Part shown: positions 47,528 through 60,383 of the stretch, one piece after another | How positions within the stretch are numbered: the first letter of the stretch is position 1 | Layout: the number at the start of each line of letters is the position of its first letter | Source of the DNA: Chrysoperla carnea | Lineage: Eukaryota; Arthropoda; Insecta; Neuroptera; Chrysopidae | DNA length: 64,000 nucleotides | Direction of reading: 5' to 3' | Assembly (NCBI RefSeq): GCF_905475395.1 | Contig: NC_058339.1 | Coordinates: 42,975,172 to 43,039,171 of the forward strand | Position numbers and translations under genes: made by a program | The notes under the pieces: generated by a model | Seen by the model: the letters and a program-made list of their open reading frames with translations, nothing else | Told to the model about the DNA's origin: nothing | The model's database searches: none

Positions 47528-50500
47528 TAATGAGCAAATATTTTAGCAAAAATGAAATAAAAAAATTCTAATTCCATGAGATACCTAATAACTCAAATAA
47601 TAAGTAATTAAATTGATATTAAAAATGGGGAATATTATTTTATTTGGAGGGCATTCAATATTACTATTGAGATTAGATTATTTGAACTGGATGATAAAAA
47701 ATTAATGTGCCTTTTTTCATTTACATTATTATCATATCTTATCTTAATGTATTATTGTAGCTTAGGTAATAATATTGATTAAATAATTTTAAAATTCCAG
47801 GAAATTGTAGAGTAAAGTAATAAATCGATTATTACATTTATATTATTAAAAATTTTGTTTTATATAGATAATAATAAAAATTTAAAATAAATAGCTCGAT
47901 TGAAGCTACTCAGAAAAAGTCTTATCTATCTTTAAAGTCTACTTTTCAAAGGATTTTCTTTTGTTAATGAACTTGTCTTTCAGATGTCAAATAAACTGCA
48001 CCATTTTATATACTTGGAAAAGATTGTGCCCAAAAATAATATTCAGAGAAAGCAGCCTTGTACTATTAGTCGAAGCAAATTGAGAATTTCTTATTGATTA
48101 ATTTTCGTTAATTTCTGTAACGTTTCTAAACGTATAGTTTAAAGTTGCATAGATCTGAATGCCAGATAATGAGAAGGATGACTAAACTTTATCATTTTCC
48201 GTTTTAAATTAGCACGAGTTGTAGGGTTTTATCGACCTTTTATGGTTTTGAGGATTATTTTCTGGTTGAAATATTGATCATGTGCCTTTACACATGGACT
48301 GTATATTGCTCTTTAAATATTTATTAAACAATTCAACTTATAAACAAAAGAAAATTAATTATAAAATTAACAAATTTTAAAAATAACTTAGCTAGTCTTT
48401 GATCGAAAAGACACATTGAATTAGTTGCTTTATAGTTGCAGCCGTTTTGAGAATGTTAAACAAATGTATTTCTAAATTTTCATCGTATTCACAAGTTTTA
48501 CTGATAGTTGATATCCAGGATGTCTATAATATCCTAGAAATTCGTTTTCGAAACGCCTTTGTTCTTTTCCTGCTTTCACATTATTTTTAGGATATACTTA
48601 ATTAAAAATTGTGCGTCTTACTTTTCGAAAAAAAAATGATATTTCTGGGGATGATTAATATTAATTTTTTATAAGGATAAATTTTTGTTGACTTCGAGTT
48701 GAGTCATAGTTTTTGAAATGAATACCACGATACTGGAAATAAAAGTTTTATTTCGAGTATCGTTGTATATAATAGCTATTAATTTTATGAATAAAATACA
48801 ATAACTAATATACAATAACTAATAAAAAGGAAACTTTTTTATTCAGGAAATCAAACTACAGGCAAATTTGTACTTTTAATTAATAGCCCATTATTTTATT
48901 ACTTAATGCTATTTTTTTATTAACATTTACAACCTGTATTTCGAAAAACAAATTCGAAAAGATTTTTGTTTGGAAGTTGATCGGCATTACAATTTTCCAT
49001 ATAAAAATCGACCCAATACGGGACGAAAGTTATTGCAAAAACTGATATTTTTGGTAGGAAAACATATAACCTTTTTCCTACGCATATAAAAGTAAAACTT
49101 TGCTCCCTCAAAATTAATACAACCAGAAAATTTGTAATTTGATTTTTACTAAATTTAATTAACTTTTTGTTATGAATTTTGTTGAGTTGGATTACCACGA
49201 ATTTATCTGTAATTACATTCATAATTAATATATTCATTATAAAATTTATTTAACACACTGTCTTTGCAAATGATAATAATTAAATTTCTTGATTTTGTCA
49301 TCTACCTTATATACCTATATACCTATGTGTACAGAAGGTTTCATGAAAATTACACAAAGAAAGAAATTTTTATCTGCCCAATAGATCCGAAACTTTAAAA
49401 TTTCAACGCAATTTCCACGCATATTTACTTTAATATAAATAATATTCTTTGGCATTTTTATAACATTTGGGTTATTATTTTTAATAACGTGTAGTTAGAA
49501 TCTCGTAGATTATCCGGGTAACACAAATGCCTTTCTTATTTTAACAAATAAGGTGCGAATAGAATCATGGTGAGAGTCTGGACTGTACATAATAATTGAT
49601 TTTAAAAATCAATATGGTGGACGTAAAGCGTATTTGCACATGACATTATTTCAGCAAATGAGATGAACGTACTAGCATTCACGATTATAGTAAAACCAAT
49701 GCAGAACAGAATATCACAAAAATTAATGTAGCATGCGTTAGTCACTTTATTTCAAGATCTTCCTTTCCATATATTAAAATTTTTCAAGAAGTTATAAAAA
49801 TCGGCTACAATCTTAGGTCTGTACGTTAAAAAAGGACACAAATATGACTAAATTTTGAGCTTTCTGACTACATTGCCGGTTATTCACTGTAGTCGGTGAT
49901 TTTAAGATAAATTTTAATGATTGAAGGTGAGAAGGTATAATGATAGTCTTATTTTATTCGAAGTAAAAAAGTCATTCACTTGGTACTTTAAGGCTGTTAT
50001 ATACAAATTTTCAACATTCGTTGTTGGCGTGAAGAATTTCTTTTCCCATTTTAATGAGAGGGTATTTATTGCTTTTCTTGGACTATAGAAATTTTTCTTA
50101 TTCCGCTGTGCCTGGGCTTGAAAAAAGAAAATTGGGTTAATTAACAGGATTTTCGAAAAACAAACTACTGCATCCAGAGAAGGTAGACTATCTGCTCCCA
50201 GTTCAGGTAGAGTATGAATTATAACAATTCCCAATTTCAAATCGATAGAGTAAAGGGTATAATCGCAATGCTTGAAATTCAATTGTAACTTTAATCATTC
50301 TCATCTGGAAAATCGCTTTTCTTAGTAAATTTTTTTCCAACCAATGAATACTAAAGAGCATTCTTCAAAAAATTATAAAGTCGAAGAATGTTTCACGCCA
50401 ATCAATATTTGTATATAAAAGCCTTAATTGTAAGTCCAAAATTAGTATCTGCTTCGTTCACATTGTATTGAATTGGGTGACAACTTGTACTTTCCACAAT

Positions 50501-51235
50501 GTAATATTACTCCAGTTCATCAACAAACTCCCGAAGTGTGGGAGTGTGTCAATGTTGCTTGTTACCTTTTATTTAATACTATTCATAACATAGGTGTACC
50601 TACCATCAAACAAGAAGCACATCTACAACGGTTTGAAATCTACTCAAACCATTATTATGCAAGGGTGAGCATGTATGAATGTGTGTGTAAATAGATTGGA
50701 AGGTGTTAGAAAGATCGTTACTGAAAACTGACATTAACTAATCTAATATTTGAAAGCTCGGCTACAATTACATTATCATCAAGTGTTCTTGGTGTTGTCT
50801 ATGACGTTGTTATCAAACTACATACACCAACAAGCCACATATACCAACAAGCCACGTGATTGGTTTCTGTTTATGGGTGGCTGTGTTGTCTACATTGATA
50901 AACACAGTTGGTGTACATTTAAGTGTTAGGTTAGTTCATACTTTTTTGGCTGGAAACAATTAATTAATTTAAAATTCGCTGTCCTTTGTCGTGTAATTTA
51001 TTTAAGTGGGTTATAAGTCAAACTTCTTTGATTACGTTCTTTATGTTTTAGTATGGAAATCAATTTATTTGTTCTCAAAATGTTCTTTAGAAGGAGATCG
51101 ATATATTATAAAGCATTGAGCTCACACACCTTGGGATTTTAGGTGGTTGCCACCGTTCGACACACCAACACTGTCCCTTCTCCAATAATAGTTATATTTA
51201 TTGTAACGAAAATCCTGGCAGGAGAAGATCGTTAA
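47528..51235. other. gene-free region downstream of the UGT cluster
   Basis: After the 3' UTR of copy 9 no gene is supported. The two longest open frames here (minus strand, 48920-49237 and 49914-50282) encode low-complexity or unrecognisable sequence without start context, partner exons or homology to any family I know. Confidence 0.45.
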
Positions 51236-51789
51236 GGTAGTACCTACACGAAAGTGATATTCCAAGAATTTCTCAAAACTCAGAATATAAAATATTTAAT
51301 TCATAATACACTTGCTGTTAAAATTAGAAGATGATTTACCATGCCATACATGAGATACTAGCAATTAAAAGTGACGCAATTTGTACGTGTACATGGGAGA
51401 AGTGTATAAAAATACACAAATTTACAAATATTATATTTATTTACCAATGAATGACGTCCACCATCTCTATGAAAAACTAATATAATGTAGAATACTATAT
51501 TTAGAAAATATACAAATAAAAATAAAAATTATTTACCATATAGTTTCGATAAAAAACTTAAATAAATAACTCGTTTTAGCGATGATTTTTGTGGAAAAGA
51601 TATGAAGACTAATGTTAAAGGCATATGTCATAGTGTGTGTGCTTATATGTTTACTAGAAACAGTAGTGAGGAACTACAGTCTTGTGAAAATAATATATGG
51701 TATATGTTTAATAGTCATAGCACAGTTAATGCATTGAATGATAGTATTAGTCCAAAACTTTTTGACTGGACGGTCGCGGAGGAACTACC
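51236..51789. mobile_element. piggyBac-type MITE with TTAA ends
   Basis: TTAA lies on both sides (51232-51235 and 51790-51793). The inverted ends are GGTAGTACCTACACGAAAG and, reversed, GGTAGTTCCTCCGCGACCG. The first nine bases match the right end of the element in intron 1 of copy 7 (GGTAGTACC), so the two may be related families moved by the same transposase. The 554-bp interior has one short open frame that does not resemble a transposase. Confidence 0.6.
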
Positions 51790-53059
51790 TTAACAAGCTA
51801 GTTGAGATGTTTCGATGGTGGTTACAAAAATTCAGGCTAGAATGGTAGTCCGAAGAAGATATCAGCGGTAATTTTTTTCAATGTCCATTAATCAATAACA
51901 TCAAGAAACATCACAAAATTTCGAGAAACTAGGTAACACATGTATTGTTACCTAAAAATGGCAAAATTATTTATACAACATTAATTCGATGATTCATCCA
52001 ATATATACCACAATGGTCAGATTGGCTATACCAAGATTCTCTTTTTAGCTAACATATTGAATTTTCAATATCCACCAGTCGATGAGCAGTATGATAACTC
52101 AAAAACGAAAAGAGCTATTGAGCTGAAATTTTTAAAGCACGTTCAGAACGTTCAAATTCAGACAAAACTAAAGTTTCCATTTTCTCAAAAACTACAAAAG
52201 ATAGAGATGTGTCTGTGTATTTGTGTATCTCTGTGTCTGTCTGTGACATATTATCTCCTAAACGAATAAACTGATTGATCGAATGTACTCAGCTTTGTTT
52301 CAAGTGCTAGTTTAGGGTTCTGTACCCTTTAACAACTAGAAAAGAGGTAATGATTTTCAAACGGTTGAGCAGATTTATTTGAAACATAGAACTAAAAACA
52401 CTTTCGATCAAATTAAAATTCCTTTCAAATAAAAATAAAACAAAAATCGAGTTATTGGATTAAGAGGATAGGATCGGATCTGATTTTGTGTCGGAAGACA
52501 CTTTATATTTTTAATTTATGAAACACATAAATTAAAAATTTAAAGAAACCTCAAAAGAAAAGAGACGATATAGGAAATTTTCATTGAATTTTCATTTCTA
52601 GAAACAAAACAACGGGAGAGATAGATAACCCAAAAGTACTGATTATTTATTTAAAATGTCCATGATATTTTTTATTCATTAGAAGTATATATGATAAAGT
52701 TGTACTGTTCAAATATGTGTAAACAAATTTATTAATATGACAGTCGCAACTAAAAGGGAAGGTGTTTTCATCAACATACAATTATTTATACCTAGAAAAT
52801 TTTAATTTAATTAAAATAAAGTGAAGTACTACACACACCATGATGATGCTCGTAGCTCTGTTATGAATGGTAAATTTTATTATATTATGTGAATATATGC
52901 AGGTAGATTGTAGGTATAGATATTTGAATAATTGTATTAAACAAAAATTGTTGTTTACACTGATTTTGTTATGGTTTATTTTTGAAAACTTTGTTGTTTA
53001 TATCATCATATACATGGTAAATAATAAAACTCAATATAAAATATTATTCTCATTTATTC
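51790..53059. other. gene-free region with repeat fragments
   Basis: No gene was recognised. At about 52,095-52,340 lie fragments that resemble families A and D: AACTCAAAAACGAAAAGAGC, a TGTGTCTGTGTATTTGTG low-complexity run, then TTTGTTTCAAGTGCTAGTTT...GGTTCTGTACCC. Confidence 0.4.
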
Positions 53060-53114
53060 CTGAGGCTATGTTGCCCTTTCCATCGCAATTTACTCCTAGG
53101 CAGCATAGCCTCAG
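53060..53114. repeat. compact hairpin, 16-bp arms
   Basis: CTGAGGCTATGTTGCC at 53060-53075 pairs with GGCAGCATAGCCTCAG at 53099-53114 with a single mismatch and a 23-nt loop; weaker pairing continues outward. It is unusually stable for such A+T-rich DNA. It could be a tiny foldback element, the fused ends of a deleted transposon, or a transcribed hairpin. Confidence 0.6.
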
Positions 53115-55892
53115 AATATAAGAATGCTGTTCTTTTGAGTCGTTACAGGTTGAAAAGAAAAGTGTAATTATGCGAGATATATAGTAATAAATAATACATT
53201 CAACTATGTAAGGTCTTGCAGTCCAAAGACCCAATTTGCTATAAATATTATATAGTTTTTTTTCTTCCTCATTGCATAATAAATTCATATTCTGAATTTG
53301 ACTCAACGGCGCACTTTCTTTAATATATAATCATAAATTAGTAAAATTAAAAATTAAAAGGGGTACCCAAAGTAGAAACTAGCTTGTTCAAATAATTTTT
53401 TTCTTATTTACCGTTGTCAGGTTTTTGGTTATTAGATTAAAAACTTAAAAACAGTTAAAGGGAAAAAACAGTTGAAATGAAATGAAATAGGAAGCAAAGG
53501 ATGGTGGTCCTACGGAAAGGATGACAAACTAAAATAGAATTGAATAAAGGATTCTGAAGAAAACACAAATCTAATTTAATTTTTTTTTGTAAATGCTAAA
53601 AAGGTAGGTGCCTAGGTGGCTAATTGAGATGGCCCAGAGCCCTCATAGTGAAACGCGGAATTCCTGCTGCTTAATATACCGGAAAATTCTCTCTTATGTG
53701 ATAACAGTATCTAAATTAGACAACACTTGGTATTATTAGCCATATCTTATCATTTCGCATTATTTGCTTTTTTCCGAACAAGGCAAATGATACGAGTTCA
53801 AAAACTGTGTTATAATGTTAAAAATGTTACTATTTACTGGACAGCATTTGTATTGAAATGAGGATTTCTTAAGAGAATTCAAGTAGTGTGGACTGATTGT
53901 CAATATTATTTTTTTTAATAAGCTAAAAATAAAATTTGTCTATGTATAAGCTGATAGTTGTATGTTGTTTTATAAATTATATTAAATGTAAATCATTGAG
54001 AAAGTTGTTACAACATATTCCAGTTTACGCCAAACATAGCGTTAAATTTTAAGGTGGTTAAGTTTCAAAAAAGCAAAGTGATGTACCCTGACAACTATCT
54101 ATCTAACAACATATTTAACCTTTTATAAATGGTAATAAATATGCACTAGATTTTATAATTATAATCTTTTTTTTATGGATTTACTAGCATATAGATAGGC
54201 GTAGTGTAGATGGGAGAAAGAAATCGTATCCGGAATCATTATAATTAACAGCTGAAACTATTACTGGATGCTCCGAGTTGTGGACTCCTATAAGAGAAAT
54301 ATGAAGGTATTTCAATGTTTCAATCTACATTCTATGGTTACATGATTACATGTTGAAAAGAGAGTCTTCTACTACAGTCGATGGGGATAATTCTGGGTAC
54401 ATTAGTGTGTGAACCATAGTATATTATTTTGATCGACAGTTGTTTAATGTAAAAGTAAAAATGTAAATTCTAAAAAAAATACAAATAGTGTTTAAGAAGA
54501 ACAGTGCATTAAACCCAGACAAGTTTCAATATGATGTTTTTTTGTATGACTTTAAAATTTTGATTCTAGGTACTACAACTTCCCCTAATATCAAGAATAA
54601 TAATGATTTCTTGGAATTTTTTTGTTAAATTTATTGAAATTGAGCTTGTTCTTGAAAACTTCCTGACGATGACTTCAGGAAACGCATTTTATAAACATTC
54701 TAATGTGAAGAGCAAATAGTAAAAGATAAATTAGAAGAACGTATATCTAAAAGTTCTATTTATTTCACTGAAATAATAATATGTTTCTTTTTTTTCGGAA
54801 AATATATACCTTTGTGACTTTGGGTTGCGTTGAATTTTATATATTATACAACTACCTACACATACGGGATGTATATTAAGTTTGAAAATATTCGAATAAG
54901 ACAAAATCGACTTAGTCAAGAATAGACCGTGTGAAAGAAATCAGGCAGAAATAGTTGTACCTTTAAATTAAAATTAATAAGAAACTTTTTAATATTTTTT
55001 GAATTTTAATATTCATTTATTTAAATTTCAGTTGAATGTATCAAAAAATTTCGGATATTTTTATTCCGAGAAATATAAATAAATAAAAAAATAAAAATGA
55101 AAAATTATTTTCATAGGTTTCTACACAGAGATAAATCTCATTTAGGTGGAGGTAATCTAGATTCATTAAAAATAAGTATAATGAAAACGAAGCAGTTTGC
55201 TTTTCTAATCCAAAGACGTAGGTATTTCTTAAGGTATTGGAGAGTTTTTAGATTTTATGTACACCTGTGTATGTATATTTATATACATATATATATACAT
55301 TTGTTTGTCTCCAAACGAAATGGGTTGGGAACAACTTTGAACGACTTTTGTAAGGTATCTCTTAGTTGTTTCTATGTTGAATATAAATTGTTTCTGTACA
55401 TTTAAGTTTATTTTGTTTCTTTTATATAGTTGTTTTGAGTGTCTACGTTCGGTTTGCTTCGGATTTTTCTGATAGAATAACCATGTTGGGTTTTTCTCTT
55501 TCTTTTTGCTTGCAAGGTAAACTTTTACTGACATGTGCAGTTTGGTCAGTAGAATCTAATCCCAAAATAATAATTTTGAGCGTTTTTTTCGCACAAACAT
55601 TTGATTGCAAATATCTCCAAAACTATTTGAAATAAATAAATACTATAAACTTTGATTTGTGGACAAGGAGAACTGACTTTTGTTGTCAAAAAGTTTTGTA
55701 GATATTTGCAATCAAAATATTTCTTTCACATCGATTCACACGAATGACCAGCGACTGTGACCATTATTTTCTTTTCAATTATTCACGTAATTCGAATTAT
55801 AAACGGGCAATGCGTACTTGAAACATATGAATTGTTATTTTGTGTCAATGTTTCCAAGTCTATTAAATTAATTAAAAAAAAAAAACAATAAA
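53115..55892. other. gene-free region
   Basis: No gene was recognised. The segment 53,920-54,600 resembles 58,375-58,840 in order and sequence (AAGTTGTTACAACATATTCCAGTTT against AAGTTGTTACATCATATTTCAGTTT; then CGTTAAATTTT, and later ACTT(T)CCCCTA). This is a diverged direct duplication of unknown content. Confidence 0.4.
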
Positions 55893-56423
55893 AACAAGTG
55901 AAACAAACAATTGACTGAGTTAATTGTTGCAATACCATGTATAGACAGTGTTGATTATTCTTTCACATTACATATACATACATATCACATCCATATAATA
56001 CTACAATTTGCGCATAATATGCGCTCTCACGGGTAAACAGTGATGTTGACGAAAAAATGTTTCGAACAAAAGTTATTTATTTTTTTATAAGGAACATTTT
56101 TTACATATAAACTTTTGTTATATCTCTAACGGTTTACAAGATGGGTACTAGGGACCCAAGACCCAATTGACCTATGTTACTCATTTACGAACTTGACCTC
56201 ACTTTTTACGTCTCTCAGTACTATAAAAATTTCAGCTTGATATTTCTTTTCGTTTTTGAGTAATCGTGATGACAGACGGGCAGACAACCGGAAATGGACT
56301 AACTAGATGATTTTATGAACACCTATACCAAAATTTTGTTCATTGCATCAATATTTTTAAGCGTTACAAACTTGAGACTAAACTTAGTATACCTTGTTAT
56401 ATTTTATATACATGGTATAAAAA
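55893..56423 (-). repeat. dispersed repeat family A, copy 4 (inverted)
   Basis: Near-complete copy on the minus strand, ending at 56423 with the complement of TTTTTATACCATG. It shares all main blocks with 2625-3141, including GACCCAAGACCCAATTGACC, CACTTTTTACGTC and CCGGAAATGGACTAA. With the first copy it defines an element of about 520-530 bp. Confidence 0.6.
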
Positions 56424-57152
56424 ACATGTAGAATGGTGGGTCAACCAAAACGTAATTTCACCCGAAATAGTTATAAACAGAGAAGTTGTACACGTAAAAC
56501 AACAATACGTATGTTCATATATTATTGATGCCTATTTTGTAGTAGAACTTATTCATTATGTCGTTATTTTCAAATGAAATATTTATATTTCAATTTTTAT
56601 TTAGTTCCTTTTTTCTGTGCTTTACAAAATAACATAATAAATAAAGCAAAACAATCATATTTATTTTAATTTAAAAAAACAAAAATAACTTTTTTAAAAT
56701 AAGTTATATAGGATTTACCGCTTTCGTTTTTCTGTTCATGAATTGAAATAATAATATGTTATTACCGCTTTATATGAGTTAATTTCATTTTCGAATCCAT
56801 CATCCAATATCGGATACGAATTATTTCAAGAAAGTTAAGCTTTAGTGCTAAAATCGTAAATTGTTAGGCCTTATTTAATGTATAACCTTAATCAGCATTA
56901 TTTAGCATTATAATACAAAAGAACAACGCAACGCTTATTGGAGTTGCTTGTAAGTGTGAGAAAAGTTAGATGCTAGATTTCTGAAAATTTCGAGCGGATT
57001 TGAAATCTTTAATCATTTTCAAGCTTATTATGTCTAGGTTAGACGAAAAATATACTCACGATCTAAAAATGTACTGCTTAGGAAAAAACACGCAAGACAA
57101 ATAATTTGAACGAGAAAATTACATAAATTTTAATAATAATGCCGTCTATAGG
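56424..57152. other. gene-free spacer
   Basis: A+T-rich sequence; nothing was recognised. Confidence 0.45.
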
Positions 57153-57857
57153 TCTAGTGCACTTATGTAAATTGTAGATAGATGACCCAAAAGTCTTTAC
57201 ACTAGATTTTTTTATTCACTCATTGAAAACCTTAAATATGATTTTGCGTGTTCGGGAAATTATCCCTTTCGCCGCCATCTAGAAAAATGACATTTTTTAC
57301 GTTTTGGCCCATATATTGCGATCTATTCATTCAGATTTGAAGATTTTAATATCGTTGGACTTGCCTGCGTTTTATCTTCAAACCCATTTATGCCATTTAA
57401 GTACACGCTACGATTGATTAAAAAGTTATTCGTGTTCAAAGTTTAAACTTTTGTTCGAACGGTTTAAAATATGGGTAAGTCCACAGCACAGTGTAAAAAT
57501 TATAGCTTAATAGCTTTTGAAGAAGAAGAAGCACTATTAAAAAATTACTTCCAAAAATCTGTTACAAAAAGAAACGAAAAAAGTTCTGACTTTGAACATG
57601 AATATCTTTTTTCTATCAATCGTAGCGTTGTCTTTGACATAAATGGGTTTGAAGATAAAACAGGCAAATTTGAATGAATAGAACGCAAGATATAGTCTTT
57701 AATGTAAAATAAGTCATTTTCCAAGATGGCGGCGAAAGGGTTAATTTTCCGAATATGCGAAATCAGATTTAACGTCTCCAAACAATTCCCTATTGTATGA
57801 ATGAATAAAATAAATATCGTGTAAAAACTTTTGGAATAGTCCGTAAGTGCACTGGAT
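57153..57857. mobile_element. 0.7-kb element with very long inverted repeats
   Basis: The element is nearly a perfect foldback: arms of more than 300 bp. Matching landmarks are AGTGCACTTA at the outer ends, AAAAGTNTTTACAC, CCCTTTCGCCGCCATCT (57270s) against AGATGGCGGCGAAAGGG (57720s), TTTTATCTTCAAACCCATTTATG against ATAAATGGGTTTGAAGATAAAA, and CGCTACGATTGAT against ATCAATCGTAGCG. A short open frame at 57471-57677 falls inside the palindrome and is not regarded as a gene. Boundaries and target duplication are uncertain because the ends are mutated. Confidence 0.75.
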
Positions 57858-60383
57858 TATATGAACAGGTATAGAAGAGTCAAATTTGTATTATCAACTA
57901 AATTGGTGAAGCAGGAATGAGTAGGTATTTCACCTTATAGAGTCTCACAAATAGCGTTCTTTGAAATGATATGTTTTATAAAAACACATGATAGGAATTT
58001 TTCTTTTTTGAAACAGTAAATTTATATTTCATTCAATTACATTCATATTCCTGAAAATCGCTCTGTGAAAATTGATATTTTTATTGTAAAAATTTTATTA
58101 TATAAAAATTGTTGGTTTTTGGAAACATACCTTAAAATATGATCATAAAATAACAAATACCGCACACACAAATGTCAAAGGTATCATAAAGATAAATAAA
58201 AAAATATAACACAAATAAAATAAACAGAAACAATGGCTCTTTGTGGATATGAGAATAATTCATAAAAAGACAAAATACATATTATATGAAAATAGAAATA
58301 CCAGCTAGCGATGCCCGGATAAATTCCAAAACCTTCTAGAACAGGCATCTTTTTAATATTCACTTTTTCGATTAAGCTAAAAATTGAACTTTTTTGCGAT
58401 AAATGTAAGTAATTTTGATTTTTTTGATTGTCTATTTCTATATTGTATATTGTTTTATTTAATTAAAGATGATATAAGTTGTTACATCATATTTCAGTTT
58501 GAAAAAAACGTTAAATTTTGATGAAGTAGAGTTTCAAATAACGATTTATCTTGAATCTAACATCATGATGTATCTTTATACATTGAATTGATACATGGAA
58601 TTGTGTCGCATTCAACAAGAGTCAATAAAATATCAGTTGAGGCAGTTGTACGGTTAGAACCGTGGATTCGTGAAAGAGAAGTGTGTTAGGTTAATAAATA
58701 TTGAAGTGAGCATCTTAAGGGATAATAGGTGAGGTTGATTCTAGGAACATTGAGGGGTTTTATTTCTGTAAAATACACGGAAATGTCAATTTTTAAAAGG
58801 TACGAAACTTTCCCCTATAGTATAATATTCTTTGCTTCCCACCGCTTCCACCATTTTGTATTTAAAAAAAAAAACTATTTTTAATATCCACGCACTGCTA
58901 GTAATGTTATCAAAATCACTAGAAAGCTAAGAACCGTGAATCGAACGTGTGGTTGTGAAAAAAAAGTCAGCGCAGTGCAAAGCACTTCACTTTTGTAATA
59001 AATATTATTGATATGAATACATATAACCAAATAATGCTATGTAGAATATAATACAAATAATATGTATATATCTTATGTAGTATGTGTGAACGTATGCGTA
59101 CCATAAACACCTCATTTTTATTCATTAGATGTTAGCGTTGATTATCCTACAGTTCAAATAATACAATGAATGAACATATATTAAGATAACACCCTATATA
59201 ATATCAACTCAACTTTATGGTGCTGAATATACATATTCCAACCGATACGACTATCGTAATGTTGTTTATTCGAGTGGAGTACCAAATAATAAATAAATTG
59301 TACGACCAATACAATTCTCTTAGTCTTTTTTACATTTTGGGTCTTAAAGAAACAGTTTGGGACTAAAATAAAACTTATCAAAAAAGATACATTAGAAGAT
59401 AATAACAAAAAGAAGGTAGCTTTGGGGAATTATAAAAAGTAAGGCTTTCAGGTATATCGACCAACCTATTTTGCGGCGACATAGTTTAGCCATGGCAACA
59501 TAACTTCTTAGACGAATTCTGGGACTCATATAGGAACATCAACACGACTTCATTATTTATAAGTTTGTTTTTTTTTTTTTTTAAATACTTTTCTTCCACA
59601 ATTCGATTAAAAAAGGATTTTCATTTTTAACTTTTCCTAACTCTTTGTTTTATTAAAAATGAGTTTTAGTGAGCATTCCTAGAAATGGTTTTAAGATAAA
59701 AAAACAAAATGTCGATTTTTATAGTTTAAATAATATATTTATTAATGAAGACCATTCGAATGCTTGTTTATATTTTTTGAAAAAGAGTTACAAAAAATTC
59801 CCTTATGAGCTATTTGGACCAAGATATTCACTTTCCAAGCAAAATTGACACTTCTAGATTCAAAATCTGGTATCTTCTGAAAAAAATCCTGCAAAGAAAA
59901 AAAATTCAAAGTAATGAAATTTTTGCATATAGGTTTATAATAGCTTTTATTACTTTCCTACTTTTACCAAATTTCCACTTAATTTATTTCTTGACGTAGT
60001 GTACAAAACTAAAGCACGCAAAATAACAGTTCCGGAGTAGATGTCTGATATCCAATTTGACACATAAAAATGTTAAAGCAGACTTGAAATCATAACTAAA
60101 TTTGAAATTTAAATTCGAATTGGTCAAAAAACGAAGAAATGATAAGCATTCAAAGAATGTTGACCATTTCCTTTGAGCAAAACAAAGTTTTATATGTATT
60201 AATATGAATCTCTTTGGTGATGTCGTACATTGGCGTCACTATTATTATCTTCCTCTTTATTTAATTAGCAGTTTTAAACGGTTATATTTTGCATACTTAT
60301 AAAGATTTTCAAAACCAACTTGGCTTTTCTGTCCGTGCAGTGAGAATTCTTCACCTTAAGTGATAGAAAAATGTTAAGTACTA
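57858..60383. other. gene-free region
   Basis: No gene was recognised. It includes the second member of the diverged duplication (58,375-58,840) and a CTAGCGATGCCCGG string at 58,305 that looks like the reversed tail of an interspersed repeat. Confidence 0.4.

Noticed and set aside
48920-49237. Minus-strand open frame of 105 residues
   Set aside because: Low-complexity composition and no family resemblance.
49914-50282. Minus-strand open frame of 122 residues
   Set aside because: No recognisable domain, no supporting splice or promoter context, and composition typical of chance frames in A+T-rich DNA.
51602-51793. Short open frame inside the TTAA-flanked element
   Set aside because: No similarity to a transposase and it ends in the terminal inverted repeat.
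55097-55405. Open frame of 102 residues rich in Tyr, Ile and His
   Set aside because: Driven by a TATA/CATA simple repeat near 55,270; no domain or exon partners.
57471-57677. Plus-strand open frame of 68 residues, with an overlapping minus-strand frame
   Set aside because: Both lie wholly inside the arms of a foldback element; openness reflects the palindrome, not a gene.
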